Below the pieces are notes generated by a model. The model did not search any database and had not been told where the DNA came from. It was given only the letters and a program-made list of their open reading frames with translations. Below are positions 1 to 10,139 of a stretch of DNA of 64,000 nt, piece by piece. Positions within the stretch are counted from its first letter, which is position 1. The number at the start of each line of letters is the position of its first letter. A program made the translations under genes and the position numbers. Origin of the DNA: Cryptomeria japonica (taxonomy: Eukaryota > Streptophyta > Pinopsida > Cupressales > Cupressaceae); assembly GCF_030272615.1 (NCBI RefSeq), contig NC_081409.1:647500468-647564467 (forward strand). Reading direction: 5' to 3'.

Positions 1-244
1 CACAAAGAATTATTGAGAGTATTGATGTTTAAGTGGATGAAAATCCTGAAGTATCAAAGGGAACCAATTGAGAGAAAAAGGATGAAGATCCTTGCATTTT
101 GTTTTTCGAACCAAAAACTGTGAAATATGAACCGGCAAAGCAAATATTGATGTACCAGTTCAACCAGAACATATAAATTCAGAAGAAGATGTTGATAATG
201 AAGAAGTTGAACCTAAAGATAATGATCATGTTATTCCAAGGTAT

Positions 245-1219
245 GTGAGACTGAATCACAATCCTAAATTAATTATTGGGGATAAGGATGTTGGAGTACT
301 AACCAGAAGAAGAATCAGAGAGAATTATTGCATGATGTCCACTATTGAACCAAGAACTGCTAAGGACGCATTTGGTGATGATCATTGGGTTAAATCTATG
401 AAGGAGGAATTAGATCAAATTGAGAAGAACAACACATGGACCCTAGCACCTCGACCAGTAAATAAAAATGTGATAGGTACTAAGTGGGTATTCGGGAACA
501 AGTTGAATGAAGATGGTGTTGTAGTTCTTAACAAAGCTAGGTTGGTTTGCAAAGGTTATACACAAGAGGAAGGAGAAGACTATGGTGAGACTTTTGCACC
601 AGTGGAAAGACTGGAAGGTGTTAGAACTTTACTTGCATTTTCAACACACAAGAAATTTAAGGTATACCAGATGGATGTTAAGTTAGCATTTTTGAATGGG
701 ATACTAGAAGAAGTATACATTAAGAAACTAGATGGTTATGCTCTGACTAATAAGAAAGACATGGTATGTAGATTGCATAAAGATTTATATGGATTAAAGA
801 AGGCACCGAGAGCATGGTATCAAAGGCTTCATACACATCTAATGAAGATAGGTTTTCTGAGAACCTGTGATAATAGTAACATATATCTTGAATCCGAAGG
901 AGATAAAATACTATTCAATGAAGTATTTGTTGATGATATCATATTTGGAGGTAATGATGACATGAGTAATAGTTTTGTAGATGAAATGAAAAATGAGTTT
1001 GAAATGTCTTTAGTGGGAGAAATAAAAAATTTCGTAGGTTTGCAAATACAACAAATGAAGAATGGTATTTTCATCACACAGTCTAAGTATTTGAAAGAGG
1101 TCTTGAAGATATTTGGCATGAGTGATTGTAAACAGTTGGGACACCTATGGTTAAAGTTTGTAATTTGTCTAAGGAAGATGAGTCCAAATATTTTGATGAG
1201 AAGGAATACAGGTCAATGA
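245..1219 (+). CDS. pol: Copia-1 Pol fragment: reverse transcriptase
   Basis: This uninterrupted 324-codon segment is the RT domain of a copia polyprotein, which copies the element RNA into DNA. The copia signatures are present: a WVKSMKEELDQIE start, [50 protein letters not shown] (first catalytic Asp), LYGLKKAPRAWYQRL, and [12 protein letters not shown] carrying the two catalytic Asps. The fingers-palm core therefore looks intact. The listed start is only where the frame opens; in a working element this would be inside a much longer gag-pol ORF. The frame ends in a stop shortly after the RT connection region, where a frameshift moves the protein into another frame (1147-1359). Confidence 0.85.
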   Translation: MRLNHNPKLIIGDKDVGVLTRRRIRENYCMMSTIEPRTAKDAFGDDHWVKSMKEELDQIEKNNTWTLAPRPVNKNVIGTKWVFGNKLNEDGVVVLNKARLVCKGYTQEEGEDYGETFAPVERLEGVRTLLAFSTHKKFKVYQMDVKLAFLNGILEEVYIKKLDGYALTNKKDMVCRLHKDLYGLKKAPRAWYQRLHTHLMKIGFLRTCDNSNIYLESEGDKILFNEVFVDDIIFGGNDDMSNSFVDEMKNEFEMSLVGEIKNFVGLQIQQMKNGIFITQSKYLKEVLKIFGMSDCKQLGHLWLKFVICLRKMSPNILMRRNTGQ

Positions 1220-1833
1220 TTGGAAAATTGCACTATGTTGTTCACAGCAGACCGAACATGGCTCATGTAGTTGGCATAGTTGCTAGATTCCAGAAGAATC
1301 CTAAGGAAACTCTGTTGATTGTGGGTTATGGTATCCATATGGAGGAAATTTTAAATTGAAGGTGTGCACAGATGCATATTCGGTAGGAAATGTTGATGAA
1401 CAGAAAAGCACAACCTATGGAGCATTTTTTATTGGAGGAAGAATTGTTTCATGGAGTACTAAGAAGCAGAGTTGTACTTCACAATATACTACTAAAGTTG
1501 AGTATGTTGCAGCATACATGAACTGTACACAGGCTATATGGATGAGGCACATTTTGGAAGGTTTAAAGATGAAGAATTTAGAACCTATAAAGATCTTATG
1601 TGATAACACAAGTGCCATAAATATTTCCAAGAATCCTGTTTTGCACGCACGAACCAAGAATATTGATTGAAGTATCATTTCTTAAGGGAAAAATTATAGA
1701 GTAAAGATGTGATCTTGGAGCATGTTTCTACCAAGGAAGAGCTTGTGGATATTTTTACTAAACCTCTACCTAAGACTACTTTTGAGTATCTTAGAAGTCA
1801 TCTAGGGGTTGTCCCTCTTCACGAAGTCAGTTA
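1147..1833 (+). pseudogene. pol: Copia-1 Pol C-terminus: RNase H, frameshifted
   Basis: RNase H normally removes RNA from the RNA:DNA hybrid during reverse transcription. Here it is split over three frames: 1147-1359 (SMIGKLHYVVHSRPNMAH), 1356-1670 (VCTDAYSVG, KSTTYGAFF, a degraded VEYVAAYMNCTQAIW, ILCDNTSAINISKNPV), and 1672-1833 (FTKPLPK, LRSHLGVVPL) up to a terminal stop. Around 1320-1358 about a dozen codons are missing compared with Copia-2, joined with a frame change, and a stop lies near 1668. The motif TDAYSVGN replaces the usual TDADWAGN, so the domain has also drifted. Confidence 0.8.
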
Positions 1834-2166
1834 AGTATGATGTAGATTAAATCAATCCCGAAGCTACTTGCAAAATTTTATAGAAGGATTAATGTAGAAG
1901 TAGATTTATTCGACAGGGGGAGCATCAAGTAGTAGATTATTGATGATGCACAATGAAATTTGACATTACATGTTTTACTTTCAATTTGGCATTGTTTTCA
2001 AAGGGAGAGAAGAATTATGCAATTATGGGAAGGAGAACCAGTGACAAGCTAAAGACATGGAGAGCATGGTGAATACTTGGTAATGTAAACCAGGATTCCT
2101 ATTCACAATCACACATCAATCAATGGTATTGATATTTGTATTTCCATCAATGCCAAAGGGGGATAT
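1834..2166 (+). other. Copia-1 3' untranslated stretch and polypurine tract
   Basis: This is non-coding sequence between the pol stop and the 3' LTR. It ends with the polypurine tract AAAGGGGGA at 2155-2163, which primes plus-strand DNA synthesis. Just upstream is CATCAATG (2145-2152), whose reverse complement CATTGATG occurs inside the LTR at 2213-2220. No env-like ORF is visible. Confidence 0.75.
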
Positions 2167-3537
2167 TGTTGGCATTTGCATGAAGGATTGCATTAATGAT
2201 ATGTTATGATGTCATTGATGTCAATTAACCGGTAATGATATTGTTGATATTGTTGTAATACGGTTACTATAATTGGTAGGAAGAATTTGTGGAGTTAACC
2301 AGTAACTGGTGTAAACCTTATCTATTGATATAATTGGTAAACCCTACCTGTTGTTTTTGATAAACCCTAACCAATTAAGTTTGGTGAATTGGTTATATTG
2401 GTTTATGACCTGATGATGAGCGGTAATGATTATGACAAGCATGATTATTGTATGAAGACAATTTCAAGAGATTTTGGGGAGTTGTTGTAATGGTTTCTAT
2501 CTAGGGAATGAGAAAATGTATTGCATCTAATGCGAAGCACGTGATGAGTTACTAAGTTCGATGAAGCGGTGATTAAGGAGTGATCAAGGTTTTCTTGATT
2601 GATGTGTAGAGATTTCTATATAAACCAACGGTCATACTTGAACCGATTTGTTTGTAATCTCTATGAGAATTAGGTTTTTGTTGTGTTACCAACCTAATTG
2701 ATTTTTTTATAAGGTCGATAAAGTTGTTTAGTTTAATGAGTTGGAAAAGAGATAGACAAGATCAGTTGAGTGTGTAGTTGCTGAACTAGATGATGTATCT
2801 GTAGTTTGAGTAAAGGCAGATAGGAGCATGAAATGGATCTGATCAAGCAAGTGTAGTGCTATTCAGATAGATCAACAAACTCATGTTGTTTTCTAACAAT
2901 TACAATAGATTTGAAATACCCTAACCGGGTAAGCTCTAACAAGCTTGGTGTTATTCAAATCCTCTAACAAGGTGATCCATTAGCTTGGATTTTCAAATCC
3001 TCTATCGAGGTTACTCCTTATAGGGTATTGCTTCTAACAAGGCATTTGTAGTTAATCCCTTAACCGGGTAATTCCTAACAGGATCAGTTCTTAACAGGAC
3101 TTTTTATAAAGCTTTAACAGTCTAGGCTCCTAATAGGGCAAACTTTAGAAGAGTTCAGGTAGTTATCTTGTGAGTCTCATCTCATCATGGTTTTTACCTA
3201 TTTGGGTTTCCACGTCAAAAATATTTGTGACAAGTGGTGAATGTTTTTGTGGTTATGTTTTCATGGTTGATATACTTAACTACTTAACTACTTTGATAAG
3301 TCATGATAATTGGAAGCATTAAGAAATGAAGAAGTTGTTTATTGTTAATTTATTGTAACAGTCAACCGGTTTATCTTATGAATTTTTATCTTGACAGAGG
3401 TATTACACTGTTAGTTCTAAGTTTACTATGAGAGATTGATTTTTGAGATTGGTTAAGTTTGTATCAATTTTTCTATGTGTCAATTCACCCCCCCTCTCAG
3501 TAGTACACCGAATACTTATTCTTTCATCATACTATCA
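2167..3537 (+). repeat. Copia-1 3' LTR (~1.37 kb)
   Basis: It begins TGTTGGCATT directly after the polypurine tract and ends about ACTATCA at 3537, giving TG...CA termini. A TATATAAAC box lies at 2617-2625, a likely Pol II promoter. The middle (2900-3130) is rich in a loose repeat of the type CTAACAAGG / TTAACCGGGTA. Near the end is a C-run followed by CTCTCA (about 3486-3500), shared with the LTRs of Copia-2, Copia-3 and element D. The end was placed by analogy to Copia-2, so it could be off by a few bases. Confidence 0.8.
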
Positions 3538-3590
3538 CCATCTACACCTCAATGGTAAATTGTGTCAATAGTTAAGGTATAGCAGGCGGC

Positions 3591-4214
3591 TTACCAGATG
3601 AAGCTGCATTTTGGGTTGCAAGACAAGTCGAGTGGAAGAGTATTATTCTTAAGGTAATATATTGTCCCATATAGAGGTGAATCTGAACCGATTAAGGCAT
3701 AGATGACTTGGGATGTGGATTTATCATAGGCTGGAGAAAACAATTGCTCTACCAGGAACTCGTAATGACTATGTTTGTCTAGAATTTGCATCAATGAAGC
3801 GATAGTAGCCATTACATCGGCAGCTCTATTGTCCAATCATGGTATTTTCTCAAAGGTGATATTTACAAAGTATTGTTTAAAATCATCCACCATTCTCTTG
3901 TAGGGCAATAGCTTATCATCCTTTGTCTAATATTTATCGTTGATCTAACTAATAACTAATGGAGAATCCCCATAGAATCTCAATTCCAATATTCTTGATT
4001 CCATTGCCATTTTGATTCTTGTTACAAGGGCTTCATATTCAATGATGGTGTTGGTGCATGGGAACATCAGTCTATAAGATGGTGGAATTGTGTTCCCTTT
4101 TGGAGTGATGAACAAGATGTTGGCACCCGATCCATGTTGTGTATAGGATCCATCAAAGTACAGGGTCCACTGCTTGGGTGTGACAATGAGTACATCCATG
4201 TCTGTAAATTCCAC
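3591..4214 (-). pseudogene. pol: Element H second RNase H and integrase linker
   Basis: Read on the minus strand, 4214-3945 gives YFDGSYTQHGSGA, then IIEYEALVTRIKMAME and YGDSPLVIS. This is the D...E...D layout of the archaeal-type RNase H found as a second copy in Tat-type plant gypsy elements. The following frame, 3836-3591, has NRAADVMATIASL, typical of the tether between RNase H and integrase. A stop lies between the two pieces and the right frame ends at the Copia-1 junction. The catalytic acidic residues are visible, but the gene is broken. Confidence 0.7.
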
Positions 4215-4889
4215 CTGAATTGATTGTTGATCTGGTAGCAGTGCTTCAGCCAGCTAATCTGCAATTACCTATCCTTTGATAACCTGACGTTCTGTGTACA
4301 GGATATCAAACTCACTAAGAATCATGACCCACTTATCCAATCATCCTATAAGGGCTGCTTTACTGAGTAAATACTTGAGAGGATCATTTTTTTCTACTAG
4401 CTTGATTATGTGAGCTAGCATGTAGTGGCAGAAATTTTGAGAGGCAAAAACCACAGCTAAGCAAACCTTCTTAATGAATGTATAATTTAGCTCATATCTA
4501 TTTAAAGTTCTGTTGATGTAATAAATAGCTTGTTCCTTACCTTCAAGATCCTCTTATGCTAGTAGTTCCCCCAATGATATTTCGATTATTGATATGTAGA
4601 GAATGAGCAGCTTTCCTTCTATTGGTGGTACCATAACTGGCGGATTCATCAAATATTGTTTGAGCTGGTGAAATGATTCTGCACACTTGTCTTCCCATCT
4701 GAAAGGTATATTCTTATGAAGTAGATGATTAAATGGGAGACATTTATTTGCTAGTTGAGCTATAAATCACGTAATGGACTGCAGTCATCCTTGCAGAGAT
4801 CTGAGTTGGCTAATGTTCCTGGCAGGTGGCATCTCCATGATGGCCTATACCTTCATTGGATCTACTTCAATTCCCTTTTCTAATACATT
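4215..4889 (-). pseudogene. pol: Element H first RNase H, degraded
   Basis: No long open frame survives. Minus-strand translation still shows pieces of the classical gypsy RNase H that follows RT: IPFRWEDKCAESFHQLK, PIEGKLLILYIS, EGKEQAIYYINRTLNRYELNY and FCHYMLAHIIKLVEK. Several stops interrupt it (for example after SLGELLA and within the region before the second RNase H). Its role in a working element would be degradation of the template RNA. Confidence 0.6.
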
Positions 4890-5662
4890 TTAGCCTAACA
4901 GTTTGCCTGATGTGACCTCGAAGACACATTTCTTAGGGTTTAGTTTGACCTTGATTTGTTCCAACCTTTGAAATATTTTACCTAATATAGCCAGATGTTC
5001 TTCTTGGGTGAATGATTTAGCCAGTAAATCATCCACATAGTCCTCCATGAAGGTATGCATCATAACATGGAATATTATCATCATGGCTCTTTGGTAAATT
5101 ACCCCAGCATTTTTCAACCCGAAAGGCATGACGTTCCAACAATACGTTCCCATGGATAGGTGAACATAGTTTTATCTTGATCCTATGGAGCTATCTTGAT
5201 TTGATTATAGCTAGAGAAATCGTCCATTAATGATAATATCGCATGGCCTACTATTAGATCCATAATTATTTTGATGCTTGGCAAAGGAAAGTAATTCTCT
5301 GGACATGCTTTATTGACATCTCTAAAATCTGTGCATGTTCTAATGCTTCCATCAGGTTTTGAAACTAGTACAATGTTTGAGATCCATTCAGCATAGTTTA
5401 TGGGTCGAATGAATCTGACATCTAATAACTTCTTTAGTTCATCTTTGACCAATAATGCCACATGCGGATTCATCTTTCTTAATTTCTGCTTGATTGACTT
5501 AGCTCCTAGAGTGATGGATAAATGATGCATAATCAGGTTTGGATCTATTCCAGGCATATCTGCATAAGACCAAGCAAAATTGATTTGCTTTTCCCTGAAG
5601 AATTTGATAAAATCTGGTTGTTCCTCTTCTATCAGTGATTCTGCTAGGTGTATGGTTTTCAC
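4890..5662 (-). pseudogene. pol: Element H reverse transcriptase
   Basis: The RT is in two minus-strand pieces. The first, 5662-5183, has the usual gypsy N-terminus (IKQKLRKMNPHVALLVKDEL, VSKPDGSIRTCTDFRDVNKACP) and the first catalytic Asp in LMDDFSSYNQIKIAP. The second, 5153-4890, has WNVMPFGLKNAGVIYQRAM and the YVDD active site in FMEDYVDDLLAKS, followed by KLNPKKCVFEVTSGKLLG. A stop and a small frame break lie between 5183 and 5153. Catalytic residues are kept, so this copy decayed by nonsense changes rather than active-site loss. Confidence 0.85.
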
Positions 5663-6685
5663 TGCTGCTTTAGAACTGATGTTTATTGATTGAGTTGTCT
5701 CAATTGATATGGGTGACCTCTCTTGATAATGTTTAGGAAGAGTTTCAAGTCTCTCATCTTTAGGTGCCTTAAAGACATTTTCCCCTGCAAATGCATCCTT
5801 TATTTTTTACTTTTTTGTGATCTAATGCTGCCATTGATTGGTTTTCAACATTAGATCCTTTGTTTCTTTCATTTTTGTGATTGAGAGGCTTGGAACTCTC
5901 CTGATTGAAGATATCATTACTTTGTTTGTTGGTAGAGCATATTTTTGGGTTGACTAAACATAGATACTAGACAATGGATTCATCATCTGGGAATATTGGT
6001 ATATCATGGTGTTCAGGTTCTTCCTAGTCTATGAGGTCAGGATATATGAGCGGTAAGGAGTCATTTGGTGGGTTGAGATCATTCATGGTAAGTGTCATGA
6101 TATAGGCCTCATTAAAGTTGTTTGGGATACTAGTTAGGTCTATGATATTGTCAAGGTCTTCAATGGTATTATCTTTGATGTAGCCTTGTTTGCATTGTCA
6201 TTGCTCATTCTCACTAGCCTCATAGATATGTCATGGTCCAAATTCAAGTGGTCGAGATTCTGAGCCTTATCCCTCCTAAGAAAGGGATGTGTATGAGTGG
6301 ATGGTATCTACCTCAATATCTTCAATAACATCTAAACAACTACCCCACTCATATTCATTAGAATTAGTTTCAAAATTACTATCCCAGAGTATCTCATTGC
6401 TTCTAACAAGTATGTTGTACGGTGAGAAAAGATCTTTGACAATTGATACCAGTCCTGTAGTTTTTTATGATTTAAAATCGGAGCTTCCTTGTACTCTTTG
6501 CATTTGTTCATACACCGTTTCTCTTCGAGGAGTAGTAATTTCTTTGAGTGGTGGCTCTACTTTGGTTTGATTAGGTTCTTGCACATGATGTACTTTCTTA
6601 TAAGAGGCTTCTTCCATTTAAATGGCTAGTTCCTCTCATTGTTTCTCTTTTTCCTGGTGTTCTTTCTCTTTCCTTGTCATTTTTA
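5663..6685 (-). other. Element H degraded linker between G-patch segment and RT
   Basis: About 1 kb with no long open frame on the minus strand. In Tat-type elements this stretch links protease and RT and is poorly conserved. I recognise no domain here. A plus-strand open frame at 6289-6570 has no recognisable motif and is probably chance. Confidence 0.5.
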
Positions 6686-7039
6686 CTACTTGGTGTAGTG
6701 CCTCTTGTCAGGAGTTTTCATTATATTGCTTATTTTCTCTCCACTGAGATTTATGATATTAGTTTGCTTTTGCCTAGGTAGTATATGTTGTCCATATCCC
6801 AGTCCTGTTTTATCTCTCACAAATTGTAAAGGAAGTTGCAGGGGTTCTATAATGCATTCTTGATTCTTGCCAATAGGTCCTTTGTCGTTGTACCCCATCT
6901 GTTGCATGATCCAGAATTGTTTTCCATATTGTTGTGTTGGTATGGCCACCTCTATGGCAACAACTCTGACTTCTTCTCCATCCTTGTATAGCCAGCTAAG
7001 GATGTCCTTCTCTTCTGATTCATTGGCCAGTGTGCCCAA
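6686..7039 (-). pseudogene. Element H G-patch-like segment of pol
   Basis: The minus-strand frame contains MQQMGYNDKGPIGKNQE and, further on, FVRDKTGLGYGQ. This glycine-rich pair resembles the G-patch-like stretch many plant gypsy polyproteins carry between protease and RT. A G-patch is an RNA/protein-binding segment; in retroelements its job is uncertain. The upstream part lies in the 343-bp stretch that is duplicated on the far side of Copia-2, so the coding order here is disturbed: the same peptides occur again upstream at about 15.0-15.2 kb. Confidence 0.6.
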
Positions 7040-7221
7040 GTGGATAAATTTACCATCAAACTTGCTGATGGGCTATGTTGTTTGATGTGTTTATGCGGAA
7101 GGTTGTCCATAAGATTTTGGTGATGCTAGCAATTTTTATAGACATAAGGGTTCAAAAGAATATTCCCCCATGCCTTGATCTTTGATTTTCATTTTTTGCT
7201 TAAAGTAGATGGATAAAGACT
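6879..7221. repeat. Left copy of a ~343-bp direct duplication flanking Copia-2
   Basis: This stretch of element H is repeated at 14973-15314 in the same orientation. By eye only about a dozen substitutions and one C-run length difference separate the copies. The left copy ends exactly where the 5' LTR of Copia-2 begins, and the right copy begins exactly where its 3' LTR ends. A normal copia target duplication is 5 bp. Confidence 0.9.
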
Positions 7222-8752
7222 TGTTGGCAATATTTCATTATAACAGACAATGAATGATTGTTGGCATTTCAAAAAGGATATTGAGAAGGTTGTTGATGAT
7301 TATGGATATAACTGATTAAGGATGTTTACTGTCTTGATATTATTATTTTGTCATTGATGTCAAGAAATTGATTTTCTAATTCAGTATGATGTTGCCATAT
7401 CTTGAGAAGTATGATTTAAAGAATATAAAGATGTCAGTAAAAGACATAGGAAAGATTATGATGAATAAGGGGATGAATAAGGTATTCAATGGGCAACTAT
7501 TACCGAGTCAAACAATGATGAGATCATGATGTTTAGATTGTTTTAACATCATTCATATGTTGTAAATTGTAAGGATAATACTATACTATGTTACCGAGCA
7601 AAGAACCTAGTCGGTAAACCCTAAGGTTATCGCTATCGGTTAATGAAGGCAGAATGTCTACCAAGTGAAGTTTAGTATTTACCGAGTTATAACCGAGTTG
7701 TAACCGAACTATAACAGAATGCATTAAATGATTACAGGAGATATTTAATTAAGGAAGCTGATGAGATGGAACTAATTAAATGATTGGTATGTCATACATG
7801 AAGTTTGTTAAGAATCTAAGGCAATGGAAAGTCGGCATGAAGATCTACAGCGCAGATTGAACTGCAATACCCTGGCACAAGTTCTAAGAAATGTATGCAA
7901 GTTCCCAGGTGGGGTAAAACATTTTCAGATCAAAAGATGCATTGAACCTAGACAAGAATGAAGATCTGATGGCTATGATTGATCATGGAAAATGTGATCA
8001 AGGAGATTAAGCGGTTACCTAATTGTTTATAAATAGGAAACTATTGATAAACAATGTATGTGGGCAAGTGTATGCACAGGGATGCTACATAGTGATTATC
8101 GAGCACAAAAGCTTGAAGACCTATTTGAATAACAGAGTATAGAAGCCCAACAGATAGACAAGATTGGTTCTATGTCTAGATTGTATTGAACAAATATGAA
8201 TCTGCTTTAGCATTTTAGATGTGAAGTTGCATTTTAGATGTGATTACTGTTATTTTGTGAAAGTGATAGAAAATCTCTTAACCGAGTGGACTTAACAGTC
8301 TTATTTGTAAAACCCTCTAGCAAGGTGACATTCTAATTGAGTGTTTGAAATCCTTTAACAAGGTCACTTCTAACAAGGTGAAGATCATAACAAATCTGAG
8401 GGAAATCCCTTAACCGGGTCACATCTAGCAATGTGTTTGTAATCTTTAACAGGATTTGCTTTTAACCGAGCATACTCTACAAGAGTATATTTCTTAGTGG
8501 GTTCGAAATCCCACAGTGGTTTTTCCCTTTTTGGGTTTCCATGTTAAATCTGGTGTTATGAGGTTTATGATGTTTATATGCTTTTGAGTTTGCATGTTTA
8601 ATAGTTTTGGTTATATTATTGAAGTATATGTTACCGATGTTGAATCTGATGTTTTTATGGAAGATTAAGTTTGTATGATTCACCACCCCCCCCCCCTCCT
8701 CTCATCTTATTGGCTATTGGATCTATACTTACATTTAGTATCAGAACTATCA
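7222..8752 (+). repeat. Copia-2 5' LTR (~1.53 kb)
   Basis: It starts TGTTGGCAAT and ends ACTATCA, followed by the primer-binding site. A TATAAATA box lies at 8028-8035. CATTGATG occurs near the U3 start, within TTTGTCATTGATGTC. A 13-C run followed by CTCTCATC lies about 60 bp before the end. The 8280-8480 portion has the loose CTAACAAGG/TTAACCGGG repeats also seen in Copia-1. Confidence 0.9.
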
Positions 8753-8754
8753 AT

Positions 8755-8766
8755 TGGTATCAGAGC
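8755..8766 (+). other. Copia-2 primer-binding site
   Basis: TGGTATCAGAGC lies two bases after the LTR end. This is the usual plant copia site complementary to the 3' end of initiator tRNA-Met, where minus-strand DNA synthesis begins. Confidence 0.9.
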
Positions 8767-8816
8767 ATTGGACTCTAGAAGAAAAGTTTAAAGGCACTTG
8801 AGTTAAAGATCCAAAG

Positions 8817-9782
8817 ATGTATAAGAGGAATGCACCGAAACTGAACAAGTCAAATTTCTCTACATGCCAGAAAAGGATGAAGTTGCATCTATCAGGAGTT
8901 GGAGAATATGTTGTATACTATCTGGAGAATGATTTTGTTACATTGAGCACCTATCCATTGACAATGGAAGAGAAAAAGGCAAAGCAAGAACATATTCAAG
9001 TAATGATTGAAATAACATCTGCATTGATCGATTCAGAGTTTAATGATCTAGAAGGTTGCAATGATGCAAAGGCTATGTGGGATAAGCTCATATCAGTATA
9101 TGGAGGAGATGAACATGTTCAAAGAGAAAAAGTAGATAGTCTAAGAGGACAAATTGAATCTATGAGGATGAATGAAGGTGAGAACATAACTCAGTACAGT
9201 ACAAGACTAAAGGAGATTGTCAATCAAATCAAAGGAGCGGGTAGAACTATTGAAGAAAAGGATATAACAAGTAAGTTGTTGAGAAACCTTCTACCGGCTT
9301 ATGCAATCTGAGTCTCCGCAATCAATGAATTGAGGTCTATACCTAATATGCCAGTTTCTTTAGATGCTACTATTGGTAAGCTACATGCATTTGAGTTAAG
9401 TAACTTTGATAACAGTGGTTCTTCGGTAAATAAATTTGAATCTGCATTTAGTTCTTTTCATCTTGATGAATCTAATGATTTCAATGAAAGAAAGTATAAG
9501 TACTCTAAAGGAGATCATAGTGGAGCAAGTGAAATATTTCATAAGAACATGGAAGAAGTACATAAACTGTATGGGGAAATCAGAAAGCAAGAAGAGTTTG
9601 AAGCACTATTAGCCAAAAGGTTACCAAGAAGCAAAGGTAAGTATAAAGGAAAACTACCTTTGAAATGTTTCAATTGTGATAAAATAGGATATATGGCTTC
9701 TAACTATCCTGACAAAAATTTTACTAAAAAGAGAGATTACCGAGATGACAAACAGAAAGACAATCATTACAGAGGACACTGA
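8817..9782 (+). pseudogene. gag: Copia-2 Gag (capsid/nucleocapsid), interrupted
   Basis: Gag forms the particle that packages element RNA. The first frame, 8817-9311, starts at the first ATG after the primer-binding site and has a copia-type capsid with AKAMWDKLISVYGG and KVDSLRGQIESMRM. A stop at 9309-9311 splits it from 9330-9782, which ends in a basic region with one zinc knuckle. The knuckle reads CFNCDKIGYMASNYP: the His and the last Cys of CX2CX4HX4C are both Tyr, so it should not bind zinc. Compare the intact knuckle of Copia-3. The nucleocapsid is therefore probably inactive. Confidence 0.85.
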
Positions 9783-9878
9783 GACTTCAGAAGAAGAGAT
9801 AGAAAGACATGCTTAATAACTGATGAGGAGTCTAATGATGACAAATCAAATGAAACTAATATAGAGGAAGTAGTTTAT

Positions 9879-10115
9879 GTGGCTATCAAAGATGGATCAG
9901 ATGAAGAAAGGTATGAAGAAAAAGCCTTAATATCTCACATAAACACTAATGATTCTTGGATCATAGATAGTGGATGCTCACATCATATGACAGGAGATAA
10001 ACACAAGTTTGTTATATTAGAAGATTATGATGGAGGCTATGTTAGATTTGGTAATGATGCACCATGTCCGATGAAAGGTAAAGGATCTATAACACTTCTT
10101 GACAATGCAAGATGA
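9879..10115 (+). pseudogene. pol: Copia-2 aspartic protease
   Basis: The protease cleaves the Gag-Pol polyprotein. The copia signature SWIIDSGCSHHMTGDK is present with the catalytic Asp in DSG, followed by VRFGNDAPCPMKGKGSI. A TGA at 10113-10115 ends the frame; the protein continues after it as VYWVEDLKYNLLSVAQL. Several stops upstream (9782-9879) separate it from Gag. Confidence 0.8.
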
Positions 10116-10139
10116 AATGATGTTTATTGGGTTGAAGAT

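Larger units (their letters stand above)
1..3537 (+). mobile_element. Copia-1, 3' portion of a SIRE-like Ty1/copia retrotransposon
   Basis: The window opens inside the pol gene of a copia element. Visible in order are reverse transcriptase, RNase H, a polypurine tract and a 3' LTR. Bases 1-244 hold the degraded stretch between integrase and RT, with stops in all frames. The LTR ends at about 3537 and minus-strand gypsy sequence (element H) starts immediately afterwards, so Copia-1 is inserted into H. The 5' half and 5' LTR lie outside the window, so its target duplication cannot be tested. Its proteins resemble those of Copia-2 and Copia-3 closely enough to be the same lineage. Confidence 0.85.
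3538..7221 (-). mobile_element. Element H (Tat-like Ty3/gypsy), pol segment
   Basis: This is the downstream part of a minus-strand gypsy element: RT, two RNase H regions and the start of the integrase linker. Copia-1 cuts it at its left end and Copia-2 at its right end. Two RNase H-like domains following a gypsy RT are the hallmark of the Tat lineage (Ogre/Retand/Tat). The integrase core would lie left of Copia-1, outside the window. Confidence 0.7.
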
